64,000 nt of DNA from CAIWHR01 sp963713275 (GCA_963713275.1 CAVQLG010000012.1:16508-80507); one strand, 5' to 3'; positions 1 through 8,302 are shown, numbered from the stretch's first letter. Made by a program: numbers and translations. Notes: a model not told the origin generated them from the sequence alone.

Positions 1-207
1 CACTCAACAGCGAATATCGCCATCTCGTGAAATATCGGATGCCGCGCCTCCCCGTGGCGTGCAGGGCACAAGGTCGGGTGGCCCTTCTTCGCACGCGCGG
101 CCCGCTCTGTCATTACGACAAATACGACTGGAAGGTTCGTGTGGGCGTCGGGTCACGTTGTCCCGCACCGGGCCTGAGGCTTTGTGCGGCATCGAGATAA
201 CGCGCTC

Positions 208-240
208 TTGCACGATAACAGGACTCGTGTTATCGTGCAA
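208..240. promoter_or_regulatory. Perfect palindrome, likely operator of the AbiE-type pair
   Basis: Two 13-base arms, TTGCACGATAACA and its exact reverse complement, are separated by 7 bases. The right arm ends 5 bases before the start codon of the downstream antitoxin-like gene. AbiEi antitoxins of type IV systems are known to bind inverted repeats in their own promoter, so autoregulation is the natural reading. The same dyad would also form a hairpin in mRNA next to the start codon. No clear ribosome binding site is visible apart from it. Confidence 0.7.
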
Positions 241-245
241 TAGCC

Positions 246-1259
246 ATGTTAGAGAAAACCCGCGCCAAGCGTGACGACGACGCTGCCGTCCACGCGTATC
301 TGCATGAAACCTTGGGAGTCGCTCCCAAGGTTCGCGCGTGGGCGGGGAGTGGCAAGCTGCCCTATTTCTTGCAGGAAGCGTTCGAGGTCAGGGAACTGAA
401 GCTCCTGGATCGCCAGATTCTCCTGGCGATCGATCAGCGGGCCGACCGGCCGGGGCTGGCCAACGTTCGCGGCCAAATGGACAAGCTCCGGCAATTTGCC
501 GGGATGCCGGTGGTCTACGTCACCCGCACCCTCGCGTCCTACGAACGCAAGCGCCTCATCGAGCAGAAGGTGCCGTTCCTGGTACCCGGCAACCAGCTCT
601 ATCTGCCGGATCTCGGGATCGACCTGCGCGAGTATTTTCGCAAGCCGACGGTCGCCGCGCAGACCGCGCTCAGCCCGGCGACGCAGGCAATGCTGATCGC
701 CGTCCTGTTGCGAAGGCCGTGGCGCGCCGAGTGGCAGCCTGCCGAAGTGGTCGGCGAGTTGGGCTACACCCCGATGACGCTGTCGCGAGCGGTCAAGGAG
801 CTCACGGCCGCCGGCATCGCGACCCTGCGCACCGAGGGGAGGGTGCGATGGCTCCATACGGAGCGCACGGCCGCGCAGACCTGGGAGCATGCGAGACCGA
901 TGCTGCGCAGCCCGGTCAAGCGTCGGATCTGGATGCTTCCCCCTCCGAAGTCGAGGCCGCGTCCGTTGAGACTCGCGGGTCTGAGCGCGCTCGCGCGGTT
1001 TTCGATGCTCACTGAACCCCAGTGGCCGACCTACGCCGTGGCACAGGCGGAGTGGAAGGCGGCGACACAGGCTGGCTTCGAGACGCTGCCGGAGCCGCTG
1101 CCGGGTGCCTGCGAATGGGAACTCTGGCACTACAGCCCGGCACTCGTGCGAGACAGCGATGCGGTCGATCCGCTTTCCTTGACACTCAGCCTGCAGGGCA
1201 ACCCTGACGAGCGTGTTCAACTTGCGCTGGATGAACTCAAGGGGCGCTTTCCGTGGTGA
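246..1259 (+). CDS. AbiEi-like antitoxin / winged-helix regulator
   Basis: The 337-residue protein has a segment at about residues 85-133 typical of AbiEi-like and related MarR-type regulators (a repeat of Arg/Leu-Ile then a PGNQLYLP stretch), followed by a winged helix-turn-helix at about 143-203 with the helix pair around ELGYTPMTLSRAVKEL. AbiEi-type proteins repress their own operon and neutralise a nucleotidyltransferase toxin. The next gene, which overlaps it by 7 bases, encodes exactly such a nucleotidyltransferase, so the pair looks translationally coupled. A perfect palindrome sits just upstream. The protein is longer than the classical AbiEi antitoxin, so the family call rests on the neighbour as much as on the sequence. 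Confidence 0.7.
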   Translation: MLEKTRAKRDDDAAVHAYLHETLGVAPKVRAWAGSGKLPYFLQEAFEVRELKLLDRQILLAIDQRADRPGLANVRGQMDKLRQFAGMPVVYVTRTLASYERKRLIEQKVPFLVPGNQLYLPDLGIDLREYFRKPTVAAQTALSPATQAMLIAVLLRRPWRAEWQPAEVVGELGYTPMTLSRAVKELTAAGIATLRTEGRVRWLHTERTAAQTWEHARPMLRSPVKRRIWMLPPPKSRPRPLRLAGLSALARFSMLTEPQWPTYAVAQAEWKAATQAGFETLPEPLPGACEWELWHYSPALVRDSDAVDPLSLTLSLQGNPDERVQLALDELKGRFPW

Positions 1260-2071
1260 GGGGACTGGACGTCTTTCGTGAGCACTTCGCCGGCCACGCC
1301 GATCAGTTCGTGCTGATCGGCGGCACGGCCGCGACGCTTGCGATGGAAGAGGCGGGGCTCGAGTTTCGTGCCACGAAGGACCTGGACATCGTCCTGCACA
1401 TCGAGGCGCTTAGCCCGTCATTCGGCGAAGTGTTCTGGCGCTTCGTCGAAGCGGGCGGCTACGAAATCCGACAGGCCAGCGACACCGGGAAGCCAGTCTT
1501 CTATCGATTCCAGAAGCCGGCCGATGATCGCTTTCCCGTCATGCTCGAGCTGTTCTGCCGGGCCCCTGAGGGGATCAAGCTGGCCGAAGGAAGTCACCTC
1601 ACACCGATTCCCGTCGACGAGGCCGTCGCGAGCTTGTCCGCGATCCTGCTCGACGATGCGTACTACGAGTTCATCCTTGCAGGACGTAGGGAAGTCGACG
1701 GCCTGCCGTGGGTGGGCGAAGACAGGCTGATTCCGCTCAAGGCGAGCGCGTGGCTGGACCTCGGCGAACGTCAGGCCAGGGGCGAGCCGATCGACACCAA
1801 GAACATTCGCAAGCACGCAAACGACGTGCTCCGCCTGGCGCAGCTGCTCGCCCCGGACACGCGAATACCAGTCGTCGAGCGAATCGCGCAGGACTTGAAC
1901 CGCTTCCTCGACGCGATCGAGGTAGATCGCTCCATCGATCCGAAGTCACTCAAGATCAACAGCAGCGTCGGCGAGATTGGCGAACGGATCGCGCGGGCCT
2001 ACGGCTTGAGTCGACCCCGCGAGACGCGATCGTCATCCGGCGGCTGGGAAGCGGCTACTCCGCCCAGATAG
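1253..2071 (+). CDS. AbiEii-like nucleotidyltransferase toxin
   Basis: This 272-residue protein carries the minimal nucleotidyltransferase signature: a GG pair at residues 23-24 in LIGGTAATLA, then TKDLDIVL at 41-48 with the two metal-binding aspartates (43 and 45). AbiEii-type toxins add nucleotides to tRNA or other targets and stop growth, giving phage resistance in the known systems. The start is GTG inside the end of the upstream gene; a second GTG one codon later is equally possible. The C-terminal third is helical with no recognised domain. Together with the preceding regulator it makes a complete type IV toxin-antitoxin candidate. Its substrate cannot be told from the sequence. Confidence 0.75.
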   Translation: MVRGLDVFREHFAGHADQFVLIGGTAATLAMEEAGLEFRATKDLDIVLHIEALSPSFGEVFWRFVEAGGYEIRQASDTGKPVFYRFQKPADDRFPVMLELFCRAPEGIKLAEGSHLTPIPVDEAVASLSAILLDDAYYEFILAGRREVDGLPWVGEDRLIPLKASAWLDLGERQARGEPIDTKNIRKHANDVLRLAQLLAPDTRIPVVERIAQDLNRFLDAIEVDRSIDPKSLKINSSVGEIGERIARAYGLSRPRETRSSSGGWEAATPPR

Positions 2072-2104
2072 CGTTGTCGCTGTCGCGAAGATCCACTTGC
2101 CGGC

Positions 2105-2665
2105 TCAGCGCGCAGGCGCGCGGTACGGCTCGACCGCTGATCCGTCCATCGAGTAGCCGCTCATCCCCCAGGGGGAATCCTGTCGCGTGGTCTTCATCGT
2201 TCCGCTCACCCAGACCGTATCCATGGTGCGCAACGGCTTCGGTGTCGAGAGCACGACATACACGATCTGATTGGCGGGTGGCGGCGGGCTGTGAATGCAG
2301 GCGCCAAAGTACGGCACCAGCAAGAATTCCTTGATCTCCCCACGCGACTGCTCGAGCGGTACGACGAAGCCGGGCAGCTTGAGCTTGACACCATTGAGTT
2401 CACTGCGCGTCGGGGCGTTGTCCCATATCTCGCGCATCTCTCGCATCAGCGCCAGTTCGCGCACGCCGCCCTCCGGAATCAATGCGGCGTTCTTGTCTCG
2501 GAACTGCTTGAGGGGATCCCAGTCCTTTGGAACCAACTCCTCCCAGGTGGCTGTCCGAAAGGTGGCCGTCTTGTCAGCCGCCAGCGTGTCGGGTACGTGA
2601 AGAAGGCCTGAGATCACCAATGAGGCTGCCGCCAACAGAGACGACCGACGTGTGTTGTATGCCAT
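2105..2665 (-). CDS. DUF3299 secreted protein
   Basis: The 186-residue product starts with a basic stretch and a hydrophobic signal peptide ending near LAADKTA, so it is exported. The rest matches the DUF3299 pattern, with the core LKLPGFVVPLE and the segment LVPYFGACIHSPPPP, where the single Cys-Ile-His group may bind metal. DUF3299 genes are usually found next to an ABC exporter of the FtsX/MacB type, often in putative zinc or metal gene sets. Here the permease gene lies 3 bases upstream on the same strand but is interrupted, so the function of this set is probably impaired unless the intron splices. Confidence 0.8.
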   Translation of the reverse strand: MAYNTRRSSLLAAASLVISGLLHVPDTLAADKTATFRTATWEELVPKDWDPLKQFRDKNAALIPEGGVRELALMREMREIWDNAPTRSELNGVKLKLPGFVVPLEQSRGEIKEFLLVPYFGACIHSPPPPANQIVYVVLSTPKPLRTMDTVWVSGTMKTTRQDSPWGMSGYSMDGSAVEPYRAPAR

Positions 2666-2668
2666 TTG

Positions 2669-3190
2669 CTATCCCCTGGGCGACAACCCGTCCGCCAATG
2701 ACATGCGATAAGCCCGCCAGCCGGGCAGCAGGCTGGCTGCCGTGCCGGCGAGAAGCACGGAGGCCAGCAGGCTCCACTCGATGGTGGTCGGCCACGCCAG
2801 AGACAGACCGACACCGAAACGCGCTTGCGCCCAAGGCCCCAGCACGCCGACGGCGATCGCGGAGACGAGCGCGCCCAGCAGGCCCCCCAATAGCGTCACT
2901 CCTGCCCCCTCGATCAGCAGCAACGCAAACACCTGCGGCGGACCCGCGCCGATCGATCGCAGTACGGCCAGTTCGCGCCGGCGTTGTTCGAGACCGGTCA
3001 CAACCACTGCCACCAGGCCCGCCAGACTGACCATCGCGACCAACGCGCTCATCACCAGCAGGGCGCGTTCGCCGGTTCCTACGGCGTCCCACAGTTCGTC
3101 GAGCGCCACGCCTGGCAATACTGCCATCAACGGCTCACCCTCGAAATCGGCGATGCGCCGCTGCACGGCGAACACAGCTGCCCGATCGCG
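2669..3190 (-). pseudogene. FtsX-like ABC permease, C-terminal part after an intron
   Basis: The frame encodes the last 170 or so residues of a lipoprotein/MacB-type permease: a periplasmic end, then three membrane segments (around LVMSALVAMVSLAGLVAVVV, LLIEGAGVTLLGGLLGALVS and WSLLASVLLAGTAASLLPG) with the typical RRRELAVLRSIGA loop. Similarity to the family stops exactly at position 3190, where a group II intron 3' end begins. The N-terminal half of the permease is not present anywhere upstream within the window, because the intron is followed by an IS66-family element. It is therefore a fragment, unless the 5' exon was displaced elsewhere. Confidence 0.75.
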
Positions 3191-4160
3191 GTAGGAACGC
3201 ACATTACTGCGCGCCCCCCGCACAGAACCGAGCGGGCCCGATTCGGGCACTCGGCTCCCACCTCGGGTGTTTGACGTCGAAGCGTTGGCGAGGCCTTGCT
3301 TGCCTTGGCCGCTTGACGTACGCTTCCCAGCGCCTGTGACACGCGAGCCCGGGTCTGCGTCCGGTGCGTGCTTTGCTGGTCCATGTTCCCCTCGGTCCCC
3401 ACCCTTGGCTCCACCGACTCCGCCGCCGTCACACTACCGGCCTTGTTCGTCGGCTTCATCGCTACTATGGCGGGGTCTGACTGCTTGGATGCGTTCATCA
3501 CCGGCTTTGGCTCCTCGCCTTCCCGGCACGGACCGGCAATACCCCGCCGGCCACATCCAAGCTCTCCCGGTTCCTGTACAAAGAGCGTCCACACGCGCCA
3601 GGGTCTTCGACCGCGCCGGGTCCAACGGGTGCTCGCAATAGCGCGCCCGCCGGTGTGGCCTTCCACAAAGTCCAATGTGTTGGCACCCGGGATGAGGGTT
3701 TTACGCGGCTCAATGGCTGGCTCATGTGCTCACCTGTCAACGCTTCGCTGATACCCTCGCGGATACCGAACGCATGACTCGGTGCCACTGTGGCTTGCTA
3801 TGCCTTCAGTGCAGCGGACTTGCACCACCTACTCCTTGCCAGTCTCCCGGCGCACGGACTTCAACCCCTCTAGATCAGCAGCCTTGTCGGCCGCTCCTCC
3901 CCAGTCCGGTTCTGACCTTGGCTTTCCTTCGTGGGCCTGCCCCGATGCGCGGCGAAGCTCAAGCCCTGACCTGCATCCACCCCGCCCACGCTGGTTTACC
4001 TGTGAACTCGTCCCCGTTCGACGGCAGTGTCGCCCCGGCTCTGAGTCCGGGCACCCCCATGGGACCGCCAAGCGCCCAGAGCCGCTTCGCCTCGGGCCGG
4101 TGTTACCGTCTCGAGGAAGGCATCTGCCGCCTTCTCGAAGGGCGTTACCCCTTCGTCGTC
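3191..4160 (-). mobile_element. Group II intron with internally deleted reverse transcriptase
   Basis: On the minus strand, 3225-3257 folds as a domain V hairpin (GAGCCGAG paired with CTCGGTTC around an inner CCCG/GGGC helix), followed by a short domain VI hairpin and a 3' end TTCCTAC at 3191, abutting the permease frame. Upstream, 3459-3290 encodes the N-terminus of the intron maturase: it begins MKPTNKAGSV and continues TAAESVEPRVGTEGN, a common start for bacterial intron reverse transcriptases. After about 50 residues the frame runs straight into domain V, so all catalytic reverse transcriptase, X and endonuclease domains are missing. Domain I-like sequence extends to at least 3900. The 5' boundary was not located; 4160 is an upper estimate. 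Confidence 0.75.
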
Positions 4161-4257
4161 GCTCATACCGGCGTGTCCTTCCGGCAATCCTGCATGAAAT
4201 CCATCACCGTCCTTGCTAATTTCAGCGGTATGTTCAATCCGATGAGGAGTGGAGCTG

Positions 4258-4680
4258 ATGGACGAGACGGCAAGGGTCGAGCAGACAAGCGGGTCGGGCG
4301 AGAGCTTGGCGCAGGTCAAGGAGCGTTTGAGCGGCTGGCGAGGCAACCGCAAGCGAGGTGAACGCATCCCGGCTGCGCTGTGGGCGGCGGCGGTGGGCAT
4401 GGCCGAGGCGCATGGCCTGCACCGTGTTTCGCAGGAGTTGCGCCTGGACTATGGCGCGCTGAAGAAGCGCTTGGGGGGTGCCGGTGGCGGGGAGCGAACC
4501 GGCCAGCCCGAAGCCCGATTCGTCGAATTGTTCGCCGCGCCGACGGCCCCGACCGTGGGCCCGCGCGAGTGTGTCGTCGAGGTGGAGAATGCACGCGGCG
4601 CGAAGATGCGTGTCGAGCTCAACGGCGCCGGCCTGGCGGGCCTGGCAGGCCTGTGCAGTGTTTTCTGGAGCGCGCCATGA
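4258..4680 (+). CDS. tnpA: IS66-family accessory protein TnpA
   Basis: The 140-residue protein has the IS66 TnpA layout: a helix-turn-helix region near the N-terminus (VKERLSGWRGNRKRGERIPA then WAAAVGMAEAHGLHRVSQEL, DYGALKKRL) and a C-terminal tail with FVELFA. It is thought to bind the element ends and help the DDE protein TnpC. The ATG at 4258 was chosen because GAGGAG lies 9 bases upstream; a GTG at 4249 is possible. Its stop overlaps the tnpB start in ATGA, the usual coupling in this family. Confidence 0.85.
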   Translation: MDETARVEQTSGSGESLAQVKERLSGWRGNRKRGERIPAALWAAAVGMAEAHGLHRVSQELRLDYGALKKRLGGAGGGERTGQPEARFVELFAAPTAPTVGPRECVVEVENARGAKMRVELNGAGLAGLAGLCSVFWSAP

Positions 4681-5036
4681 TCCAACTCACACCGCACATG
4701 CGCATTCTGGTGGCGGTCGAGCCGATCGACTTTCGTGCCGGCATCGATGGTCTGGCGGGCGCCTGCCGGCGCCGCCTGGAGGCCGACCCGTACAGCGGGG
4801 CGTTGTTCGTCTTCGGCAACCGCGCGCGCACGGCCATCAAGATCCTCGTGTACGACGGTCAGGGCTTCTGGCTGTGTTGCAAGCGTCTGTCCAGCGGCAG
4901 GTTTGCGTTCTGGCCCGACGCTGGGCAGCCGGCCCGCGTGCTGCAGGCCTGCGAGTTGCAACTGCTGCTCATGGGGGGCGATCCGAAGCAGGCTCGAGCC
5001 GCTCCCGCGTGGCGAGCGTTGAGCCTGGCGGCGTAG
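4677..5036 (+). CDS. tnpB: IS66-family accessory protein TnpB (Orf2)
   Basis: The 119-residue product is a full-length IS66 Orf2-like protein: an N-terminal MRILVAVEPIDFRAGIDGL, then ALFVFGNRARTAIKILVYDG and GFWLCCKRLSSGRFAFWP, which are the hallmark segments of the family. It is required with TnpA and TnpC for transposition, but its biochemical role is not settled. It starts inside the tnpA stop codon. In most IS66 elements tnpC follows downstream on the same strand; here it does not, and only the convergent tnpC is present. Confidence 0.9.
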   Translation: MIQLTPHMRILVAVEPIDFRAGIDGLAGACRRRLEADPYSGALFVFGNRARTAIKILVYDGQGFWLCCKRLSSGRFAFWPDAGQPARVLQACELQLLLMGGDPKQARAAPAWRALSLAA

Positions 5037-5068
5037 CCGCCGCCAGAGCCCTGGCCCGGCCCCGTCGC

Positions 5069-6724
5069 CTACGCCGCGCGGGCCGGTTGCTCGTGGTAAT
5101 TCCAGGGCAGCCACCGGGCCGGGTTGGCCATCACGTCCTGGGCGTGGATCAGCAAGGCGTTCAGGTACGCAAAGGCATTGACCCCGCATAGCCCGGCGGT
5201 GGTGATCAGGCTCATGTAGATGTCGCCGATATCGGCGCCATTGCGGGTCTTGTAGAACATCGAATTCCGTCGATGACGAATGGCCCGTTTGAGAATTCTC
5301 TCGCACAGATTATTATCCAGCGGTGCGCCGGCCTGGCGCAGGAACAGCGTCAGGCCGCTCCAATGGTTGAGCATGTAGCGCAGCGCCTGGCCGAGACCGG
5401 AGTTGGGTTCGACCAGACGCTGGTCCAATTGTTCGGTCATCCAGCGTTGCAGGTCTTTCATCGGTGGGCCGCTGTGGGTCTGGTGATGCAGCAGGCGCTG
5501 CTCGGGCGACAGCTGCTCGTCGCGGCAGTGCGCGTCCACGGCGTAGACTGCGGCCAACACTGCGATGACGTGGCGGCATTGCTGGGGAAAGTTCTCGACG
5601 ACGTTGACGAACATCCGCCGCCCATGCGACAGACATTTGGCAACAATCGTCATGAAGGTGGTGACGAAGTTGCACGCCAGCGCGTCGCTCATTTGGATCG
5701 GCGGGGCCAACTCGCTGGCGCGCTGCGCCAGGAGGTCGGCCAGGTTCAGCCCGGCGTGCTTGTAGCCGGTGAAGTACAGCGCCACCTGGCGCCCCTGCGG
5801 CAGGACGGCGACCAGGGCCGAGGTGTTGATCGCCTTGGCCTCGGGGGTCTGCCCGGCGGCCTCGAGCCTGGTACGTTCGGCCCTGAGCGAGAGGATCTGC
5901 GCCGTGGTGTCGTCGAGATGAATGAGCGGGGCTTGTGCGGCCTGGCGGAGCAGCTCGTCGCGGATCGCGCGCGGGGCCGGCACGGCATTGGCGACGATCT
6001 CCCACTGCGTGGCATCGGGCAGCGGCACGTTCAGGCTGGCCTGCAGACCTTCGAGGCGGTGCAACGGCATGCCGTTGCCGTAACGCAGGAGGGCGAGCAT
6101 GCTGGCGCAACTGTGGTCGTATTTGGGGGAGGTGTTGCCGCCCCCGGGCATGGGGGCGGTGAAGATCGCGTCGCACAGACGGCAACGCAGCCGTCCGAGC
6201 TCGAAGATCGAGGCCGCCAGCGGCGGCTGGCCGATCACTTTGACGATGGTCCTCGGCGGCGAGCCGTAGACCTTGCCCTCCGCGCATTCGGGGCAGAGGT
6301 CACCCGACTTCAGATCGGCCACATCGACTTTGACCACCGGTGCGTCGCGATACGCCGGTGCGCCGATGCGGCCGTGCCCGGGCGGCTTGGGCTTGGCCTT
6401 GTTCTGCGGCGTCGGCGCAACGCCAACCACGAGACCGGACGCAGCCGATGGCCCATCACTGCCCGGCCCCGGGGCGGCCGCGGGACTCGCGCCGCTGTGG
6501 TCAGCGAGCACCTTCGCTTTGCTCTCGGTGCGCGCGCCGAACAACATCTTGCGCAAGCGCTTGATCGAGGTCTTCGCGTTCTGCAAGGCCAGCATCACGT
6601 GCACGAAGGTGCCGAGCACCCGCTCGAGCAGTTCGTATTGCTGCGGCGGCAGTGTCGGCCGGGTCAACGCCAGAATCGCGTCGAGTTCGTCCTTGCTTGC
6701 GGTGACGAGTTCGGGAGGCTTCAT
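5069..6724 (-). CDS. tnpC: IS66-family DDE transposase TnpC
   Basis: The 551-residue protein is a complete IS66 transposase. An N-terminal helical region with KRLRKMLFGARTES is followed by a zinc-finger-like part (CPEC and LRCRLCDAIF), the DDE core with HLDDTT as first acidic site, and a C-terminal LDNNLCERILKRAIRHRRN carrying the last glutamate. The Pro/Gly-rich linker at residues about 85-130 is usual. Its ATG overlaps the stop of the upstream DUF4338 gene in ATGA, so the two are translationally coupled. It lies opposite to tnpA-tnpB. The reading frame is intact and the element may still be active. Confidence 0.9.
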   Translation of the reverse strand: MKPPELVTASKDELDAILALTRPTLPPQQYELLERVLGTFVHVMLALQNAKTSIKRLRKMLFGARTESKAKVLADHSGASPAAAPGPGSDGPSAASGLVVGVAPTPQNKAKPKPPGHGRIGAPAYRDAPVVKVDVADLKSGDLCPECAEGKVYGSPPRTIVKVIGQPPLAASIFELGRLRCRLCDAIFTAPMPGGGNTSPKYDHSCASMLALLRYGNGMPLHRLEGLQASLNVPLPDATQWEIVANAVPAPRAIRDELLRQAAQAPLIHLDDTTAQILSLRAERTRLEAAGQTPEAKAINTSALVAVLPQGRQVALYFTGYKHAGLNLADLLAQRASELAPPIQMSDALACNFVTTFMTIVAKCLSHGRRMFVNVVENFPQQCRHVIAVLAAVYAVDAHCRDEQLSPEQRLLHHQTHSGPPMKDLQRWMTEQLDQRLVEPNSGLGQALRYMLNHWSGLTLFLRQAGAPLDNNLCERILKRAIRHRRNSMFYKTRNGADIGDIYMSLITTAGLCGVNAFAYLNALLIHAQDVMANPARWLPWNYHEQPARAA

Positions 6725-7602
6725 GTAACGAGCTGCGACAGCCGCTGGCGGAAGTCCTTGACCAGCGGGTAGCCGAGCACCTCTTTGATGGAGCGATTGG
6801 CCTGCCGGGTCGGTGCGTCCTTGCCGCGCCCGGTCGTCTCCCCCAGGACCGTCCAGTTGGCGGCCCGGTAGCACGTCCCCCGAAAGCGCTGCCGGTCGAT
6901 GAAGGTCTCGACAAAGTAGATCGGGTGCGCGTACACGCGCTGCCACTCGGCCGACAACATTCGCGTCATCCGCCCCAGGATGTGCGAGGCCAGATGCGGC
7001 ACCGTCACCCAGGGCAAAAGCAAGAACCTGGTGTTGTAGGCCAGCAGCCGTATGTGCTGCCGCCGCGCCTGCTGGCCCCAGCCGATGAAGCGGTCGCGGC
7101 TGCCCAGATGCCGCGGCGCCGAGGACCACGCCAGGCACGCCACCGGCCGGCCCCGCGCGCACACCAGGAACTTCAGATGCTCGCCCACCGGCTGCGCGTA
7201 ACCCAGGTAGTGGTGCTGTGCCAGCAGGCTGTTGAACAAGGCCTCCTCGGGCGTGCGCCGCACCTGGCGCACTTGCAGCGGCCCGAGTTCGGAAAATCCC
7301 ACCCGCAGCGGCGCCTCGTCCACGCTCACCAGCACGGGTCGGCCGCGCTGGACCAACGGATTGCGCACAACCTGGCGCGCCGCTGGCAACTCGATCCGCC
7401 CCTGCCGATGCAGCATCAGCATCAGGCCGCGGCACACCATGTCGCGCAGGGCACCGTTGGCTTGCACCCAATTCCAGGCTTCGCACAGCTTCCTCGACAG
7501 ACCCCATCGGCTCGCGCCCGGATGTTCGGCGATGAGCCTGCGAATGAAGACCACATCTTCGTCGGTGATCTCGCGGTGTCGGTAGCTCAGCGTCCTCTGC
7601 AT
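6721..7602 (-). CDS. DUF4338 / DruA-like protein inside the IS66 element
   Basis: The 293-residue protein matches the DUF4338 family, to which DruA of the Druantia anti-phage system belongs. Recognisable blocks are an N-terminal segment with RWGLSRKLCEAWNW, the middle YLGYAQPVGEHLKFLVCARG and GWGQQARRQHIRLLAYNTRF, and the C-terminal GRGKDAPTRQ followed by KEVLGYPLV. The biochemical activity of the family is not known to me. No other Druantia component (such as the large helicase DruE) is present. It is the first gene of a two-gene unit with tnpC (ATGA overlap) and lies within the element's inverted repeats, so here it looks like a transposon gene rather than a stand-alone defence gene. An upstream in-frame ATG at 7653 would add 17 residues. 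Confidence 0.8.
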   Translation of the reverse strand: MQRTLSYRHREITDEDVVFIRRLIAEHPGASRWGLSRKLCEAWNWVQANGALRDMVCRGLMLMLHRQGRIELPAARQVVRNPLVQRGRPVLVSVDEAPLRVGFSELGPLQVRQVRRTPEEALFNSLLAQHHYLGYAQPVGEHLKFLVCARGRPVACLAWSSAPRHLGSRDRFIGWGQQARRQHIRLLAYNTRFLLLPWVTVPHLASHILGRMTRMLSAEWQRVYAHPIYFVETFIDRQRFRGTCYRAANWTVLGETTGRGKDAPTRQANRSIKEVLGYPLVKDFRQRLSQLVT

Positions 7603-7714
7603 GGACGGCAGAGTAGGCGAATTCGATCCCGAACGCAAGCCCCCAAGGGCCAACTACTTCCTCAACAACTGCACCTACCGGAACTCGCCGACGAATTCAT
7701 GCCGATTTGCCGGA

Positions 7715-8213
7715 GGAACACATACCGGCTCATGCGCCAGACCTGTTGCCCTCCCGCCGGCTTCGGCATCGCCTCGCTCGGCCGGTCTTTGCAGCTTGCT
7801 GTCAGCCACTGCTGGGCACAGGCCCTTCCCGTCGTTGTCTCTGCCAATCCTTCCCTGCGTGTCTGGACCCCTACCCCGGCTGCTCCCAGGGTGCACATGC
7901 CCGTTACTTCCCCCAGGCTTTGGCCTTCCCCGGAGAGACTCGGGTCGGCGCATCGCTTCTCCCCGACAGCTACTTCTGTCGGGACTCATTTTCGGAGCTG
8001 CAGTCATTCGTTGATCTTCAGACCCACAGGTTTGCTCGCCACTCAGGTAGCTCCCACCTCGGGCTTTCGCCCTCGGCAGCAGTGGCTTTTACGTCCACGC
8101 CTATCACGGTCCGTTACCTCGCCGTGCAGTGGATATGCTATCCGCCCAAATCCGGGCAATTGACGGAAGGAGGACTTTCACCTCCCAAGATTGGCAGCCT
8201 TGTCGGCTGCTCC
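7715..8213 (-). mobile_element. 5' part of a second group II intron
   Basis: Read on the minus strand this stretch has the look of group II intron domain I-IV RNA: near its start the hairpin GCAGCCGACAAGGCTGC, then GGGAGGTGAAAGTCCTCC, several GGCGAAAGCC-type tetraloop hairpins and a run of short helices, ending at a start codon (MPKPAGGQQVW) typical of intron reverse transcriptases. The reverse transcriptase is cut after about ten codons by the end of the IS66-family element. No domain V/VI of this intron is found in the window. Its 5' end abuts an attC-like site, as in the group IIC introns that target attC. Confidence 0.65.
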
Positions 8214-8302
8214 CCCAACGCTTGAGCTGAGCGGCGCGCCGACGGAACGTGCGCATGAGAGAAGTCGCTGGCCGGCGCGTCCGCTCCAGCGCAGGGTTGG
8301 GC
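8214..8302 (-). repeat. Integron attC-like site with an intron inserted in its R' core
   Basis: Read on the minus strand the site begins with GCCCAAC (8302-8296), which fits the R'' consensus RYYYAAC, and ends GCGTTGGG, which fits the R' core GTTRRRY up to the point where intron sequence takes over. Between them, CGCGCCG and CGGCGCG (about 8273-8243) pair, and outer segments around GCGCTGGAGCGG and CCGCTCAGCTCAAGCG pair imperfectly, giving the extended hairpin expected of attC. Length is about 89 bases, within the normal range. No integron integrase or attI is seen, so this is an orphan cassette end. Confidence 0.6.

Larger units (their letters stand above)
4180..7714. mobile_element. IS66-family element with DruA-like passenger
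   Basis: The element carries tnpA-tnpB on the plus strand and a DUF4338 gene followed by tnpC on the minus strand. Imperfect terminal inverted repeats are visible: 4180-4201 matches the reverse complement of 7693-7714 at 18 of 22 positions, both beginning TCCGGCAA. Weaker similarity continues a few bases outwards, so the exact ends are uncertain, and I found no clear 8-base target duplication. Canonical IS66 elements have tnpA, tnpB and tnpC in one co-oriented operon; here tnpC converges on tnpB with 32 bases between their ends. Confidence 0.75.

Noticed and set aside
3127..3675. A 182-residue protein-coding gene on the minus strand
   Set aside because: The frame runs through intron RNA domains, the deleted maturase start and domain V into the permease exon; it is not a single gene.
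5069..7507. An open frame of 812 residues covering tnpC and most of the DUF4338 gene
   Set aside because: Only the part from 6724 downward is IS66 TnpC. The upstream part is the DUF4338 gene read in a wrong frame (Arg/Ala/Gly-rich, no family).
6721..7602. A full Druantia defence system
   Set aside because: Only the DruA-like protein is present, with no DruB-E or helicase partner, and it sits inside an IS66-family element.
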